Source of the DNA: Deltaproteobacteria bacterium
Lineage (GTDB): Bacteria; Desulfobacterota; Desulfobacteria; Desulfobacterales; JAABPS01
Direction of reading: 5' to 3'
Length of the DNA: 5,350 bases
Assembly (NCBI GenBank): GCA_019309685.1
Contig: JAFDFT010000197.1
Location: 1 to 5,350 of the forward strand
Both the position numbers and the translations under genes were made by a program. Within the stretch, counting starts at the first letter, position 1; each line of letters starts with the position of its first letter. Positions 1 through 5,350 of this stretch are shown here, in pieces. The notes beneath the pieces were generated by a model that had not been told where the DNA came from, ran no database searches, and saw nothing but the letters and a program-made list of their open reading frames with translations.

Positions 1-480
1 ACTCCTAATATAACTGTGATTTTGATATTTTTGAGAATCTGCAAGTAGTATTTTCAATCCTTTCAAGATTCAGCGCAGATTTAAAAAGATTGATGAAGAG
101 AATAAGAAACGTGTCAGGTATTGAAAATACCAGTTTGAATCAAGTCTGCGAGATTATACACAATAAGTATCTAAAAATCAAGGATAAAGCTTTTTTTAAT
201 CTCTCACGAAGCCGCAAAGTCACGAAGAGTTTTATTGGGTTACCCCCGTCAAACAATAATCTTTGTGTCCCTGTGTCTTTGTGCGAGTTTTAATTTGGCG
301 GGATGATTGATAATACCTGAATCTTGCATAGAGCAGCTCCGACATTATTTTTTTTATGGCTTCGTTTATTGAGCGTTTATCTTTTTTATTATAATGAGAA
401 CATGTTATGTGTTTGTAATAGACTGGATGAAAAACAAACAGGTAATCTTAAAATTACAGGCAGTTAAGAGAAAAATGTAA
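1..480. other. AT-rich non-coding region upstream of the operon
   Basis: No protein-coding gene can be supported here. The stretch is clearly richer in A and T than the genes downstream, and stop codons are frequent in all frames. The one open frame of any size on the forward strand (90-293, 67 codons) has no good ribosome binding site, resembles no family I know, and runs straight through an inverted repeat, so I do not call it. The region holds a small hairpin (GGTATT-GAA-AATACC, 117-131) and the MITE-like repeat at 194-294. From about 300 to 480 I see only T-rich and A-rich runs. No tRNA-like or CRISPR-like structure is visible. Confidence 0.7.
194..294. repeat. MITE-like inverted repeat with flanking direct repeats
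   Basis: Two 29-bp arms (201-229 and 259-287) are inverted copies matching at about 20 of 29 positions, separated by a 29-nt loop. Each arm is built on an 8-bp period: CACGAAG, CGCAAAG, CACGAAG on the left and CTTTGTG, CCCTGTG, CTTTGTG on the right. The heptamer TTTTAAT abuts the outer end of both arms (194-200 and 288-294), as a target-site duplication would, although AT-rich heptamers can match by chance. From memory, related CGCAAAG-type repeats are scattered between genes in Desulfobacterota. No transposase is present, so this would be a non-autonomous element or a REP-type repeat. Confidence 0.6.
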
Positions 481-487
481 AAAATAC

Positions 488-517
488 TTGACTGGCGGAT
501 ATTGTTGATTCTATACA
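488..517 (+). promoter_or_regulatory. Predicted sigma70-like promoter of the tetR-led operon
   Basis: A -35 hexamer TTGACT (488-493, five of six consensus bases) stands 18 bp before TATACA (512-517, four of six). Transcription would start near 524, at the first base of the predicted operator, so a bound repressor would cover the start site. This leaves a leader of about 148 nt before the TetR start codon. TACATT at 514-519 is an alternative -10, but with a 20-bp spacer. The match to the operator position is the best support; no expression evidence is available. Confidence 0.5.
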
Positions 518-523
518 TTAAGC

Positions 524-559
524 GACCACCCGGTCGGACAATAGACCGACTATCCGGTT
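524..559. promoter_or_regulatory. Predicted double TetR operator
   Basis: Two imperfect palindromes follow each other: GACCACCCGGTCGGAC (524-539) and GACCGACTATCCGGTT (544-559). Both fit the pattern GACCnnCnnnnCGG, and their starts are exactly 20 bp apart, about two helical turns, so two dimers could bind on one face of the DNA. GACC...GGTC-like palindromes are typical targets of TetR-family regulators of acyl-CoA metabolism. The site lies at the predicted transcription start and upstream of the TetR gene, which suggests autorepression together with control of the genes behind it. Binding by this protein is inferred. Confidence 0.6.
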
Positions 560-671
560 TTTAAAACTTTGTTTATAAAACCTATTAATTGATTTTTTGA
601 CAGAACGGGGTTTTGTGGATGGAACATCTCTATTGAAGCCATTCCCTCCGTTCAAGATCCGGTGATAAAAA

Positions 672-1283
672 ATGCCGCCGATACCTGAACTTGAAGCGAT
701 TCGAAAAGCTCAAATTCTGGAAGCCTCCCTCACTACAATTGCTGCATCCGGCTGTGCAAACGTCACTATGGCCGATATCTGCCGCGCCGCCGGCCTTTCG
801 AAAGGAGGGCTTGCCCATTACTACAAATCCAAGCGCGATTTGTTTCTGGCAGCCTTTGAAGAATTTTTTAAACGAATTTTTTTAAGAGGCAAAGAGACTA
901 TGGCACATGTTTCAGACCCGCTGGATAAACTCCTTTCTTTTCAGTGGCTCTATAACAAAGAAGATCCCGATGCGTATCTCGGATATCCGGTACTTTTCGA
1001 TTTTATGTCCATTGCTGTCCATGATGACGAATACCGCCTGATCTTTCACGACTGGGTAAGCAACTGGCTGACGATTTTGAAAGAGGCAATAAATGAGGGG
1101 ATTACCAGCGGTCATTTCAAGAACATTGATCCGGAAACTACGGCAAAGGGAATTTCCGCTATTTACCAGGGGATTGCAACACGCTGGTTTCTCGCGCCGG
1201 AACTCCATTCCACGGAATGGGCACTTGATACACTCAAAAGAGCAGTTACAGGTTTGCTGGACTCATATCAGCAGCAAACCTAA
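672..1283 (+). CDS. TetR/AcrR-family transcriptional regulator
   Basis: This 203-residue protein has the size and layout of a TetR-family ligand-responsive repressor. The N-terminal DNA-binding domain covers about residues 10-60; the helix-turn-helix lies at 32-51 (VTMADICRAAGLSKGGLAHY) and is followed by the family hallmark YKSKRDLFLAAF. The C-terminal part (about 75-203) is helical and diverges as usual, as it forms the ligand pocket and dimer interface; its style recalls the BetI-like TetR_C group, but I am not sure of the subgroup. The start is supported by GGTGA (661-665) six bases before ATG. The gene is first in a same-strand series of acyl-CoA genes, and its promoter carries the paired palindromes at 524-559. 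I infer that it represses itself and the operon until a substrate or acyl-CoA binds; the ligand is unknown. Confidence 0.93.
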   Translation: MPPIPELEAIRKAQILEASLTTIAASGCANVTMADICRAAGLSKGGLAHYYKSKRDLFLAAFEEFFKRIFLRGKETMAHVSDPLDKLLSFQWLYNKEDPDAYLGYPVLFDFMSIAVHDDEYRLIFHDWVSNWLTILKEAINEGITSGHFKNIDPETTAKGISAIYQGIATRWFLAPELHSTEWALDTLKRAVTGLLDSYQQQT

Positions 1284-1307
1284 ACCACGAGAGGAGGGTA
1301 AAAAAGA

Positions 1308-1721
1308 ATGGCCGTATTCGAAAGCAAAGAAAAAATGCAGACTGTATTGGGGGGACTTTTTGAGAAGTTGTTGGAAGATCCTATTATGGGTCCCAAATTT
1401 ATTGAAACAAACATCATTATCTGCTTCAACATTTCGGAACCAAACGCAAAATTGTGGGTGGTGCCAGGGGATGGCGACAAAGGCAGTATACTCTGGGGAG
1501 ACCAGGACATGAAGCCCACCGTAGAAATGACTTTGAGCGGAGACACGTGTCATAAATTCTGGCTGAAACATATCTCCATGCCGATTGCTTTAGCCAAGGG
1601 ACTGATTAAAGCCAAGGGACCCATGCCCAAGGTTCTCAAGCTGTTACCTTTATTGAAACCAGCCTATGAGGCGTATCCGGAACATGCCAAATCACACGGG
1701 CTTTCCATCGAAAAAGAATAG
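1308..1721 (+). CDS. Stand-alone SCP2 sterol-carrier domain protein
   Basis: The 137-residue product is essentially a single SCP2-type lipid-binding domain. The family pattern is seen in the second half: KPTVEMTLSGDTCHKFW (69-85), then a helix-turn segment ISMPIALAKGLIKAKGPMPK (89-108), matching the usual 'A...G.lk..Gd' region, and an apolar tail KVLKLLPLLKP (108-118). The first half gives the expected beta strands (NIIICFNIS, AKLWVVP). There is no signal peptide or membrane segment, so it should be cytoplasmic. Known SCP2 domains bind lipids, sterols or fatty acyl-CoA in a hydrophobic tunnel. GAGGAGGG (1291-1298) sits nine bases before the ATG, 24 bp after the TetR gene and 12 bp before the next gene, so co-transcription is likely. 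I infer a role in holding a poorly soluble substrate or CoA ester for the ligase or dehydrogenase downstream. Confidence 0.8.
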   Translation: MAVFESKEKMQTVLGGLFEKLLEDPIMGPKFIETNIIICFNISEPNAKLWVVPGDGDKGSILWGDQDMKPTVEMTLSGDTCHKFWLKHISMPIALAKGLIKAKGPMPKVLKLLPLLKPAYEAYPEHAKSHGLSIEKE

Positions 1722-1733
1722 AAGGAGGCGATT

Positions 1734-2405
1734 ATGGAACGAAGCATCAAGCAGTTTGAAACAGATCGGGTCGACGCAGCTCGAGTCGCTGCGCGCTTGA
1801 TCCTTGCATCCGGCACAACATCACCCCGGGTTGGGGGCGTTGGAGAATGTAGCATTCATATCTACGATGATGATTGCGATATCGAGGATATTGCCCAGGA
1901 AATGGAGCAGATGGCCCCGATTAAAAAAAGCTGGGAATTTTTCAAAAGAGATGCTGCCATGCTGCGAGATGCAGATGCGGTGATGGTAGCGACATCCCTT
2001 CGCTGCGTGGCAGATCCGGCTGACATCAACTGCAATTTGTGCGGCAAACTGGTTTGTGAATATCTCAAAGAAGAAGAAAAACTTCCGGAAGATCCGGATG
2101 TCGCCTTTCGAGGCCCCTTGTGTATTTTTCGTGCAACCAATATCGCCTATGCACTTGACGGGATGATTTCTCAGGCCCGGAATTTAGGCATTGACTACGG
2201 TGTATTCTGGTCGGCAGGTGTTGCAGCCATGCGGATGCGTTTAGTACCCAGGGACACCGGTTTTGCGTTGGCTCTGGGAATATCTGTAACGGAGAAAAGT
2301 CCTTTTCGTGATATTCCAAAACGTTATGCCGAGATCAATCAGAGGAGTATGCATGACCGCATGATACAGCGACTTTGGCCCCAGTTCCGTTCTATTTACA
2401 GCTAG
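1734..2405 (+). CDS. DUF2148 ferredoxin-like Fe-S protein (first paralogue)
   Basis: I assign this 223-residue protein to the DUF2148 family by its overall pattern: an N-terminal segment with AARVAARLILASGTTSPR (15-32), a central WEFFKRDAAMLRDADAVMV (67-85), the cysteine region, and GIDYGVFWSAGVAAMRM (152-168) followed by ALGISVTEKSPF (180-191). Four cysteines, Cys100, Cys103, Cys108 and Cys130 (C-x2-C-x4-C-x21-C), are placed to bind one Fe-S cluster, probably [4Fe-4S]. The motif NCNLCGKLVC departs from the more usual NCG.CGY..C of the family, which the second copy keeps. No signal peptide or membrane helix is seen. AAGGAGG (1722-1728) lies five bases before the ATG, only 12 bp behind the SCP2 gene. 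The family has no proven function; redox or electron transfer linked to the neighbouring acyl-CoA enzymes is an inference. Confidence 0.8.
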   Translation: MERSIKQFETDRVDAARVAARLILASGTTSPRVGGVGECSIHIYDDDCDIEDIAQEMEQMAPIKKSWEFFKRDAAMLRDADAVMVATSLRCVADPADINCNLCGKLVCEYLKEEEKLPEDPDVAFRGPLCIFRATNIAYALDGMISQARNLGIDYGVFWSAGVAAMRMRLVPRDTGFALALGISVTEKSPFRDIPKRYAEINQRSMHDRMIQRLWPQFRSIYS

Positions 2406-2424
2406 GGTTATAAAAAAAGAACTG

Positions 2425-2443
2425 AATGGTTTTTAAAACCATT
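2425..2443. repeat. Perfect 9-bp-arm palindrome between the two DUF2148 genes
   Basis: AATGGTTTT-T-AAAACCATT is a perfect inverted repeat with a single central base, in the 50-bp gap between the two DUF2148 genes. It directly abuts the ribosome binding site of the second gene (AGGGAGG, 2444-2450). As DNA it resembles an operator; as RNA it could fold into a short stem of about six pairs beside the Shine-Dalgarno sequence. No T-run follows it, so it is not a standard terminator. Its core GGTTTTTAAAAC also occurs at 556-567, at the downstream edge of the predicted TetR operator. Confidence 0.6.
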
Positions 2444-2450
2444 AGGGAGG
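2444..2450 (+). promoter_or_regulatory. Ribosome binding site deciding the second DUF2148 start
   Basis: AGGGAGG stands five bases before ATG 2456. The in-frame ATG at 2426, which would add ten residues (MVFKTIREEE), lies inside the palindrome and has only a poly-A and AGAAC stretch ahead of it. The start at 2456 is therefore preferred. Confidence 0.85.
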
Positions 2451-2455
2451 AAGAA

Positions 2456-3106
2456 ATGGCTATTAAAGAGATGTCCGAACTTGTGGGAAACGGTCTGGCA
2501 CGCGCGGTGGAACTTATGTCCGTAGCGGCGCACAACAGTTACCGTTTCAAGGATCGAAACAGTGTCAAGATAATTGCCGTGGAAGGAGAAGATCTTGAAC
2601 TGATCGCAGAATACTGTTTCTCTCTGGGAGATATGTCACCACTCGCTGCACGGGACGGCCGGCACCTGGTCCAGCTGATGAAGGAACCGTGCTCGTTGTT
2701 AATCCTGGGAGATACACGTAAATCGGAGTTCAACTACAATTGTGGTGCCTGCGGATACAAAACATGTGCTGAACTGAACAAGGCAGAAGAGGTGGAGTCA
2801 CTTACGGCTAACGGCCCCAGCTGCATGTTTAAAAACTTGAACTTGGGGATCGCTGCCAATTCCGCTGCTTCCATGGCCCATCGGATTGGTCTTCATTGCC
2901 GGGTTTTCAGTACCCTGGCATTCAGCGCCCTGGCACTTGAAGTCATTACCGATGTGGATTTGGTTATCAGTGTTTCGGTTAGTGTGGCGAAAAAGAATCC
3001 CTATTTTGATCGGCATGAGTTCTGGACCAAAGAACACTGGGATGACATTTTTAATAAAGAATTCCCTACCTATAGCCGGGGGTTTATTGGCGCCATAGAA
3101 GATTAA
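2456..3106 (+). CDS. DUF2148 ferredoxin-like Fe-S protein (second paralogue)
   Basis: With the start at 2456 the product has 216 residues and is a second, strongly diverged DUF2148 protein. It keeps the family core well: VEGEDLELIAEY (42-53), NYNCGACGYKTCAELNKAEE (93-112), NGPSCMFKNLNLGIAANSAA (119-138) and SVSVAKKNPYFDRHEF (184-199). Cys96, Cys99, Cys104 and Cys123 (C-x2-C-x4-C-x18-C) are the likely ligands of an Fe-S cluster; the CGACGYKTC core resembles the 4Fe-4S motif of corrinoid Fe-S proteins. Further cysteines are at 54, 79 and 148. It is soluble and has no signal peptide. The pair probably arose by an old duplication, and both may act together as a heteromer. The ligase gene follows after 58 bp without a visible terminator. 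Function is unknown; a dedicated electron carrier or redox regulator for the pathway is my inference. Confidence 0.85.
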   Translation: MAIKEMSELVGNGLARAVELMSVAAHNSYRFKDRNSVKIIAVEGEDLELIAEYCFSLGDMSPLAARDGRHLVQLMKEPCSLLILGDTRKSEFNYNCGACGYKTCAELNKAEEVESLTANGPSCMFKNLNLGIAANSAASMAHRIGLHCRVFSTLAFSALALEVITDVDLVISVSVSVAKKNPYFDRHEFWTKEHWDDIFNKEFPTYSRGFIGAIED

Positions 3107-3164
3107 CAGCAAACTTGTATCGCTGCAGACGAAACGATTGAACCACGTAAAGGGAAGGTGAGTT

Positions 3165-4778
3165 ATGAGTTCGAAAGCACATCTGAATCAGGCGATTGCG
3201 TCTCATTTGATTGAGATGAAAGCCGACGAAAAGCCTGATAAAGAAGTTCTGATATTCGAAAAAGGTGAGTTAGGCGAGGACATTCTCACCTATAAAAAAC
3301 TGTATGAAAACTCAAACAAGATTGCGCGCCTTTTTCTTGAGCATGGTCTGGGAAAAGGGGATACGTACGCGGTTTTTATGCGCAACCATCCGGAATTTGT
3401 CTATTCCATGCTTGCGGGGCCGGTTATCGGTGCCATCATGGTGCCCATTGATCCGCGTAGCAGGGGGGATCGGCTTCGGTTTCTTCTGGAAAATTCAGGG
3501 GCAAAAGCGGTCATTGTTTCCGGAGAACTGCTGGAACAATTGGAAGAAATCATACAGGATGTCCCCAACATCAAACTGACCAGCGTTATCTATCTTCCGG
3601 AGCAAAATGTTCCAGTTTCCGAAAAGTATCCGTCCCTGAACGAAACGTTGGAGAAGGATGCCTGGGACGCGGTTCCGCAGCAGGTCATGGATGTCCGTCA
3701 TCCCATGCAGATCATTTATACATCCGGCACCACTGGCGATCCCAAAGGGGTGATGATTCGCAACAACCGATTCGGACTGTATAACATTGCCACCCGCCTG
3801 GTATGGAAGTATAAACCCAGCGATATCCTTTACTCGGGATTGTCGTTGACCCATGGCAATTCCCAGGCGGTTACCCTTTTCCCCAGCTTGAGTACCGGCA
3901 CAAAGGCCGTATTCAGCGCCCGCTTCACCAAAAGTCATATCTGGGATATCTGCCGCAAATATGGCTGCACGTCTTTCTCCCTTTTAGGAGGGATGATGGC
4001 CGGGATTTTTAATATGCCGGAAAAAAAAGACGATCAGGACAATCCCGTTAAAACGGTAATCAGCGCCGGTACGCCTGCCTCTATGTGGGAGGAATTTGAG
4101 ACGCGATTCAATGTTAAGATCCTGGAGTGGTATGCTGCCGTGGAAGGTGGTTTTGCATATAAGCCGCCGGGCAAAGGTCCCATCGGCTCGTTTGGCAAAC
4201 CGTTGCCCGGTATGATGGAATTCCGCGTGGTCGATGACAACGACAATCACGTTCCGGATGGAGAAACTGGCGAGCTGATCATTCGAATGACACGGGGCGA
4301 AACCAAGGTGGATTATCACGGCCTTCCCGATGCTTCCGAAGAAAAGACACGCGGGGGGTGGCTTAGAACCGGTGACCTGGTTAAAAAAGATGATAAGGGA
4401 TGGTACTATTTCCAATACCGCAAAGGAAGCGAACTTCGAAGGGCGGGAGATTTTATTCAACCGGATCATATTGAAAAAGTGATCGGCAAGCATCCGGATG
4501 TGGGTGAAGTTTGTGTCTACGGCATACCGGCCGCATCCGGTGCGCCGGGAGAGAGTGATCTGGTGGCCGGTATCACGCCTCGTGAAGGGAAATCCATTGA
4601 TCCGGCCGGCATTTTCAAAACATGCAAAGAAGATCTGGAACCGAATTTCATTCCTTCCTATCTGCAGCTGGTGGATGAAATACCCAAAACCATTTCGGAG
4701 AAGGCGCTTGACAGGGTGCTGAGGAATCACTTTTCCCCCGATGGAGAGAATATTTACTGTCTTGACGATTACAGGTGA
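3165..4778 (+). CDS. ATP-dependent acyl-CoA ligase (AMP-forming, CaiC/BaiB-like)
   Basis: This 537-residue adenylate-forming enzyme is full length for the class I acyl-CoA synthetases, which convert a carboxylate, ATP and CoA to acyl-CoA, AMP and pyrophosphate through an acyl-adenylate. The phosphate loop is YTSGTTGDPKG (185-195). The adenine-region motif is EWYAAVE (321-327) in place of the common YG.TE, keeping Glu327. RTGD (401-404) supplies the ribose-binding Asp, followed by YFQYRKGSELRRAGD (415-429) at the hinge and IQPDHIE (431-437). The C-terminal catalytic lysine is probably Lys513 in PKTISEKALDR. The general look recalls crotonobetaine/carnitine-CoA ligase and bile-acid-CoA ligase, but substrate cannot be read from sequence; SCP2 and the dehydrogenase next door favour a hydrophobic fatty, alicyclic or steroid-type acid. 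AAGGTG (3155-3160) precedes the ATG by four bases. It is cytoplasmic. Confidence 0.92.
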   Translation: MSSKAHLNQAIASHLIEMKADEKPDKEVLIFEKGELGEDILTYKKLYENSNKIARLFLEHGLGKGDTYAVFMRNHPEFVYSMLAGPVIGAIMVPIDPRSRGDRLRFLLENSGAKAVIVSGELLEQLEEIIQDVPNIKLTSVIYLPEQNVPVSEKYPSLNETLEKDAWDAVPQQVMDVRHPMQIIYTSGTTGDPKGVMIRNNRFGLYNIATRLVWKYKPSDILYSGLSLTHGNSQAVTLFPSLSTGTKAVFSARFTKSHIWDICRKYGCTSFSLLGGMMAGIFNMPEKKDDQDNPVKTVISAGTPASMWEEFETRFNVKILEWYAAVEGGFAYKPPGKGPIGSFGKPLPGMMEFRVVDDNDNHVPDGETGELIIRMTRGETKVDYHGLPDASEEKTRGGWLRTGDLVKKDDKGWYYFQYRKGSELRRAGDFIQPDHIEKVIGKHPDVGEVCVYGIPAASGAPGESDLVAGITPREGKSIDPAGIFKTCKEDLEPNFIPSYLQLVDEIPKTISEKALDRVLRNHFSPDGENIYCLDDYR

Positions 4779-4849
4779 CAGAAAATAACCGGTCACCGTT
4801 TTAGAAATTCCGGCAGGTTTTTCCCGGAACCGGATGAAAGGAGTCAAAC
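4779..4849. other. Gap between ligase and dehydrogenase genes with CCGG repeats and a hairpin
   Basis: This 71-bp gap has four CCGG tetramers (4789, 4810, 4824 and 4830) and an inverted repeat TTCCGG (4808-4813) / CCGGAA (4824-4829) with a 10-nt loop. No T-run follows the hairpin, so it is unlikely to end transcription; it could affect mRNA stability or the level of the downstream gene. The stretch AACCGGTCACCGTT (4787-4800) is a partial palindrome sharing CCGGTC with the operator at 524-539. AAAGGAG (4837-4843) is the ribosome binding site of the next gene. Confidence 0.4.
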
Positions 4850-5350
4850 ATGTCTGGATACACTGAGTTGAATATCGATTTAACCGAGGAACAAAGCGTC
4901 ATAAAAGAGGAAACTCACCGTTTTGCCAAGGAGGTCCTGAGGCCTGCCAGCCTTGAACTGGATAAAATGGACCCGGCAGCGGTGATCAAAAGCGATTTGT
5001 ATTGGAACACCATGAAAAAGGGGTATGACCTAGGATATCACACGATCTTCATACCCGATACATATGGTGGACTTGCCACCGACCCATTGGAAACCCACAT
5101 CGTTTTGGAAGAGCTGTCCTGGGGCAGTGTTGAGTTTGCCATTGGTCTGGGCGTGTCCTGCTTTCCGGCCTTCTTTGCTTCCATGGTTCCGGATGATCAT
5201 TTAATAGAAAAGATCATCGAGCCCTTCTGTGCGTGCAAAGATGCATCCATCATCGGCTGTTGGGGGATCACAGAGCCGGAAAACGGCACCGACACTCTGT
5301 GCCCGTACAACCCTCAATTTACAGATCCAAAGATTACAAGGCAGGTAACG
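4850..5350 (+). CDS. Acyl-CoA dehydrogenase, N-terminal part (cut by window end)
   Basis: The frame is open from ATG 4850 to the last base and gives 167 residues, less than half of a usual acyl-CoA dehydrogenase (about 380-400). The N-terminal helical domain is clear: LTEEQSVIKEETHRFAKEVL (11-30), RPASLELDKMD (31-41), LGYHTIFIPDTYGG (61-74) and IVLEELSWGSVEFAIGLG (84-101). The hallmark of the family that contacts flavin and substrate follows as CWGITEPENGTD (137-148). The catalytic glutamate and the C-terminal domain lie beyond the window. These FAD enzymes introduce an alpha-beta double bond into acyl-CoA and pass electrons to ETF. The segment after GTD (TLCPYNPQFTDP) looks different from the usual family sequence here, so the enzyme may belong to a divergent subgroup. 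AAAGGAG (4837-4843) precedes the ATG by six bases. It probably acts on the product of the ligase gene just upstream. Confidence 0.9.
   Translation, partial: MSGYTELNIDLTEEQSVIKEETHRFAKEVLRPASLELDKMDPAAVIKSDLYWNTMKKGYDLGYHTIFIPDTYGGLATDPLETHIVLEELSWGSVEFAIGLGVSCFPAFFASMVPDDHLIEKIIEPFCACKDASIIGCWGITEPENGTDTLCPYNPQFTDPKITRQVT

Noticed and set aside
90..293. Open frame of 67 codons on the forward strand
   Set aside because: It lacks a good ribosome binding site, its last third is simply the translated inverted repeat (201-287), and it resembles no protein family I know.
331..355. GAGCAGCTC followed by a run of eight T, resembling a terminator
   Set aside because: The dyad leaves almost no loop, only about three pairs could form, and the T-run begins several bases later. 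No gene ends upstream within the window.
597..602. Perfect -35-like hexamer TTGACA closer to the TetR gene
   Set aside because: No acceptable -10 hexamer stands 16-19 bp downstream, whereas TTGACT at 488 has one and fits the operator position.
855..893. Two GAATTTTTT runs in the TetR gene as a possible programmed frameshift
   Set aside because: The reading frame continues cleanly through both runs and encodes a normal-length TetR protein; nothing downstream needs a frame change.
2426..2455. Earlier in-frame ATG for the second DUF2148 gene
   Set aside because: It lies inside the palindrome and has no proper ribosome binding site; AGGGAGG sits at the right distance from ATG 2456.
4808..4829. 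TTCCGG/CCGGAA hairpin as a transcription terminator after the ligase gene
   Set aside because: The stem is only six pairs, the T-run lies in the loop and not after the stem, and a closely spaced same-strand gene follows.
3984..4847. Long reverse-strand open frame of 287 codons opposite the ligase gene
   Set aside because: The forward strand here encodes a full set of adenylate-forming enzyme motifs. The reverse product shows no recognisable domain, so it is a by-product of the ligase codon pattern.

Overview
The window looks like chromosomal DNA from an anaerobic, probably sulfate-reducing member of the Desulfobacterota (Desulfobacteraceae-like). This rests on the gene types (DUF2148 Fe-S proteins beside acyl-CoA ligase, SCP2 and acyl-CoA dehydrogenase genes), the moderate base composition of the genes, and a CACGAAG/CTTTGTG inverted repeat of a style I recall from such genomes. 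It is an inference from protein style; no rRNA or other marker is present.

Layout: bases 1 to about 480 are AT-rich and hold no convincing gene. They contain a MITE-like inverted repeat (201-287) bordered by 7-bp direct repeats. A sigma70-like promoter (488-517) is followed by two imperfect GACC...CGG palindromes exactly 20 bp apart (524-559), the probable operator of the TetR-family regulator encoded at 672-1283. All further genes lie on the same strand with good ribosome binding sites and short gaps: a stand-alone SCP2 lipid-carrier protein (1308-1721), two tandem and diverged DUF2148 proteins with four-cysteine Fe-S motifs (1734-2405 and 2456-3106), an ATP-dependent acyl-CoA ligase (3165-4778), and the N-terminal 167 codons of an acyl-CoA dehydrogenase that runs off the window (4850-5350). 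No convincing terminator separates them, so one operon is likely.

Working model (inference): a hydrophobic carboxylic acid is bound by the SCP2 protein, activated to its CoA thioester by the ligase and oxidised by the acyl-CoA dehydrogenase, while the TetR protein senses the substrate or its CoA ester and controls the whole set. The two DUF2148 proteins have no established biochemical role. Their conserved cysteines and their place between lipid carrier and ligase make them candidates for a dedicated electron-transfer or redox partner, perhaps as a heteromer. This DUF2148 pair is the least understood part of the window. Other points of note are the paired operator, a perfect 9-bp-arm palindrome abutting the ribosome binding site of the second DUF2148 gene, and a 12-bp sequence shared by that palindrome and the operator region.
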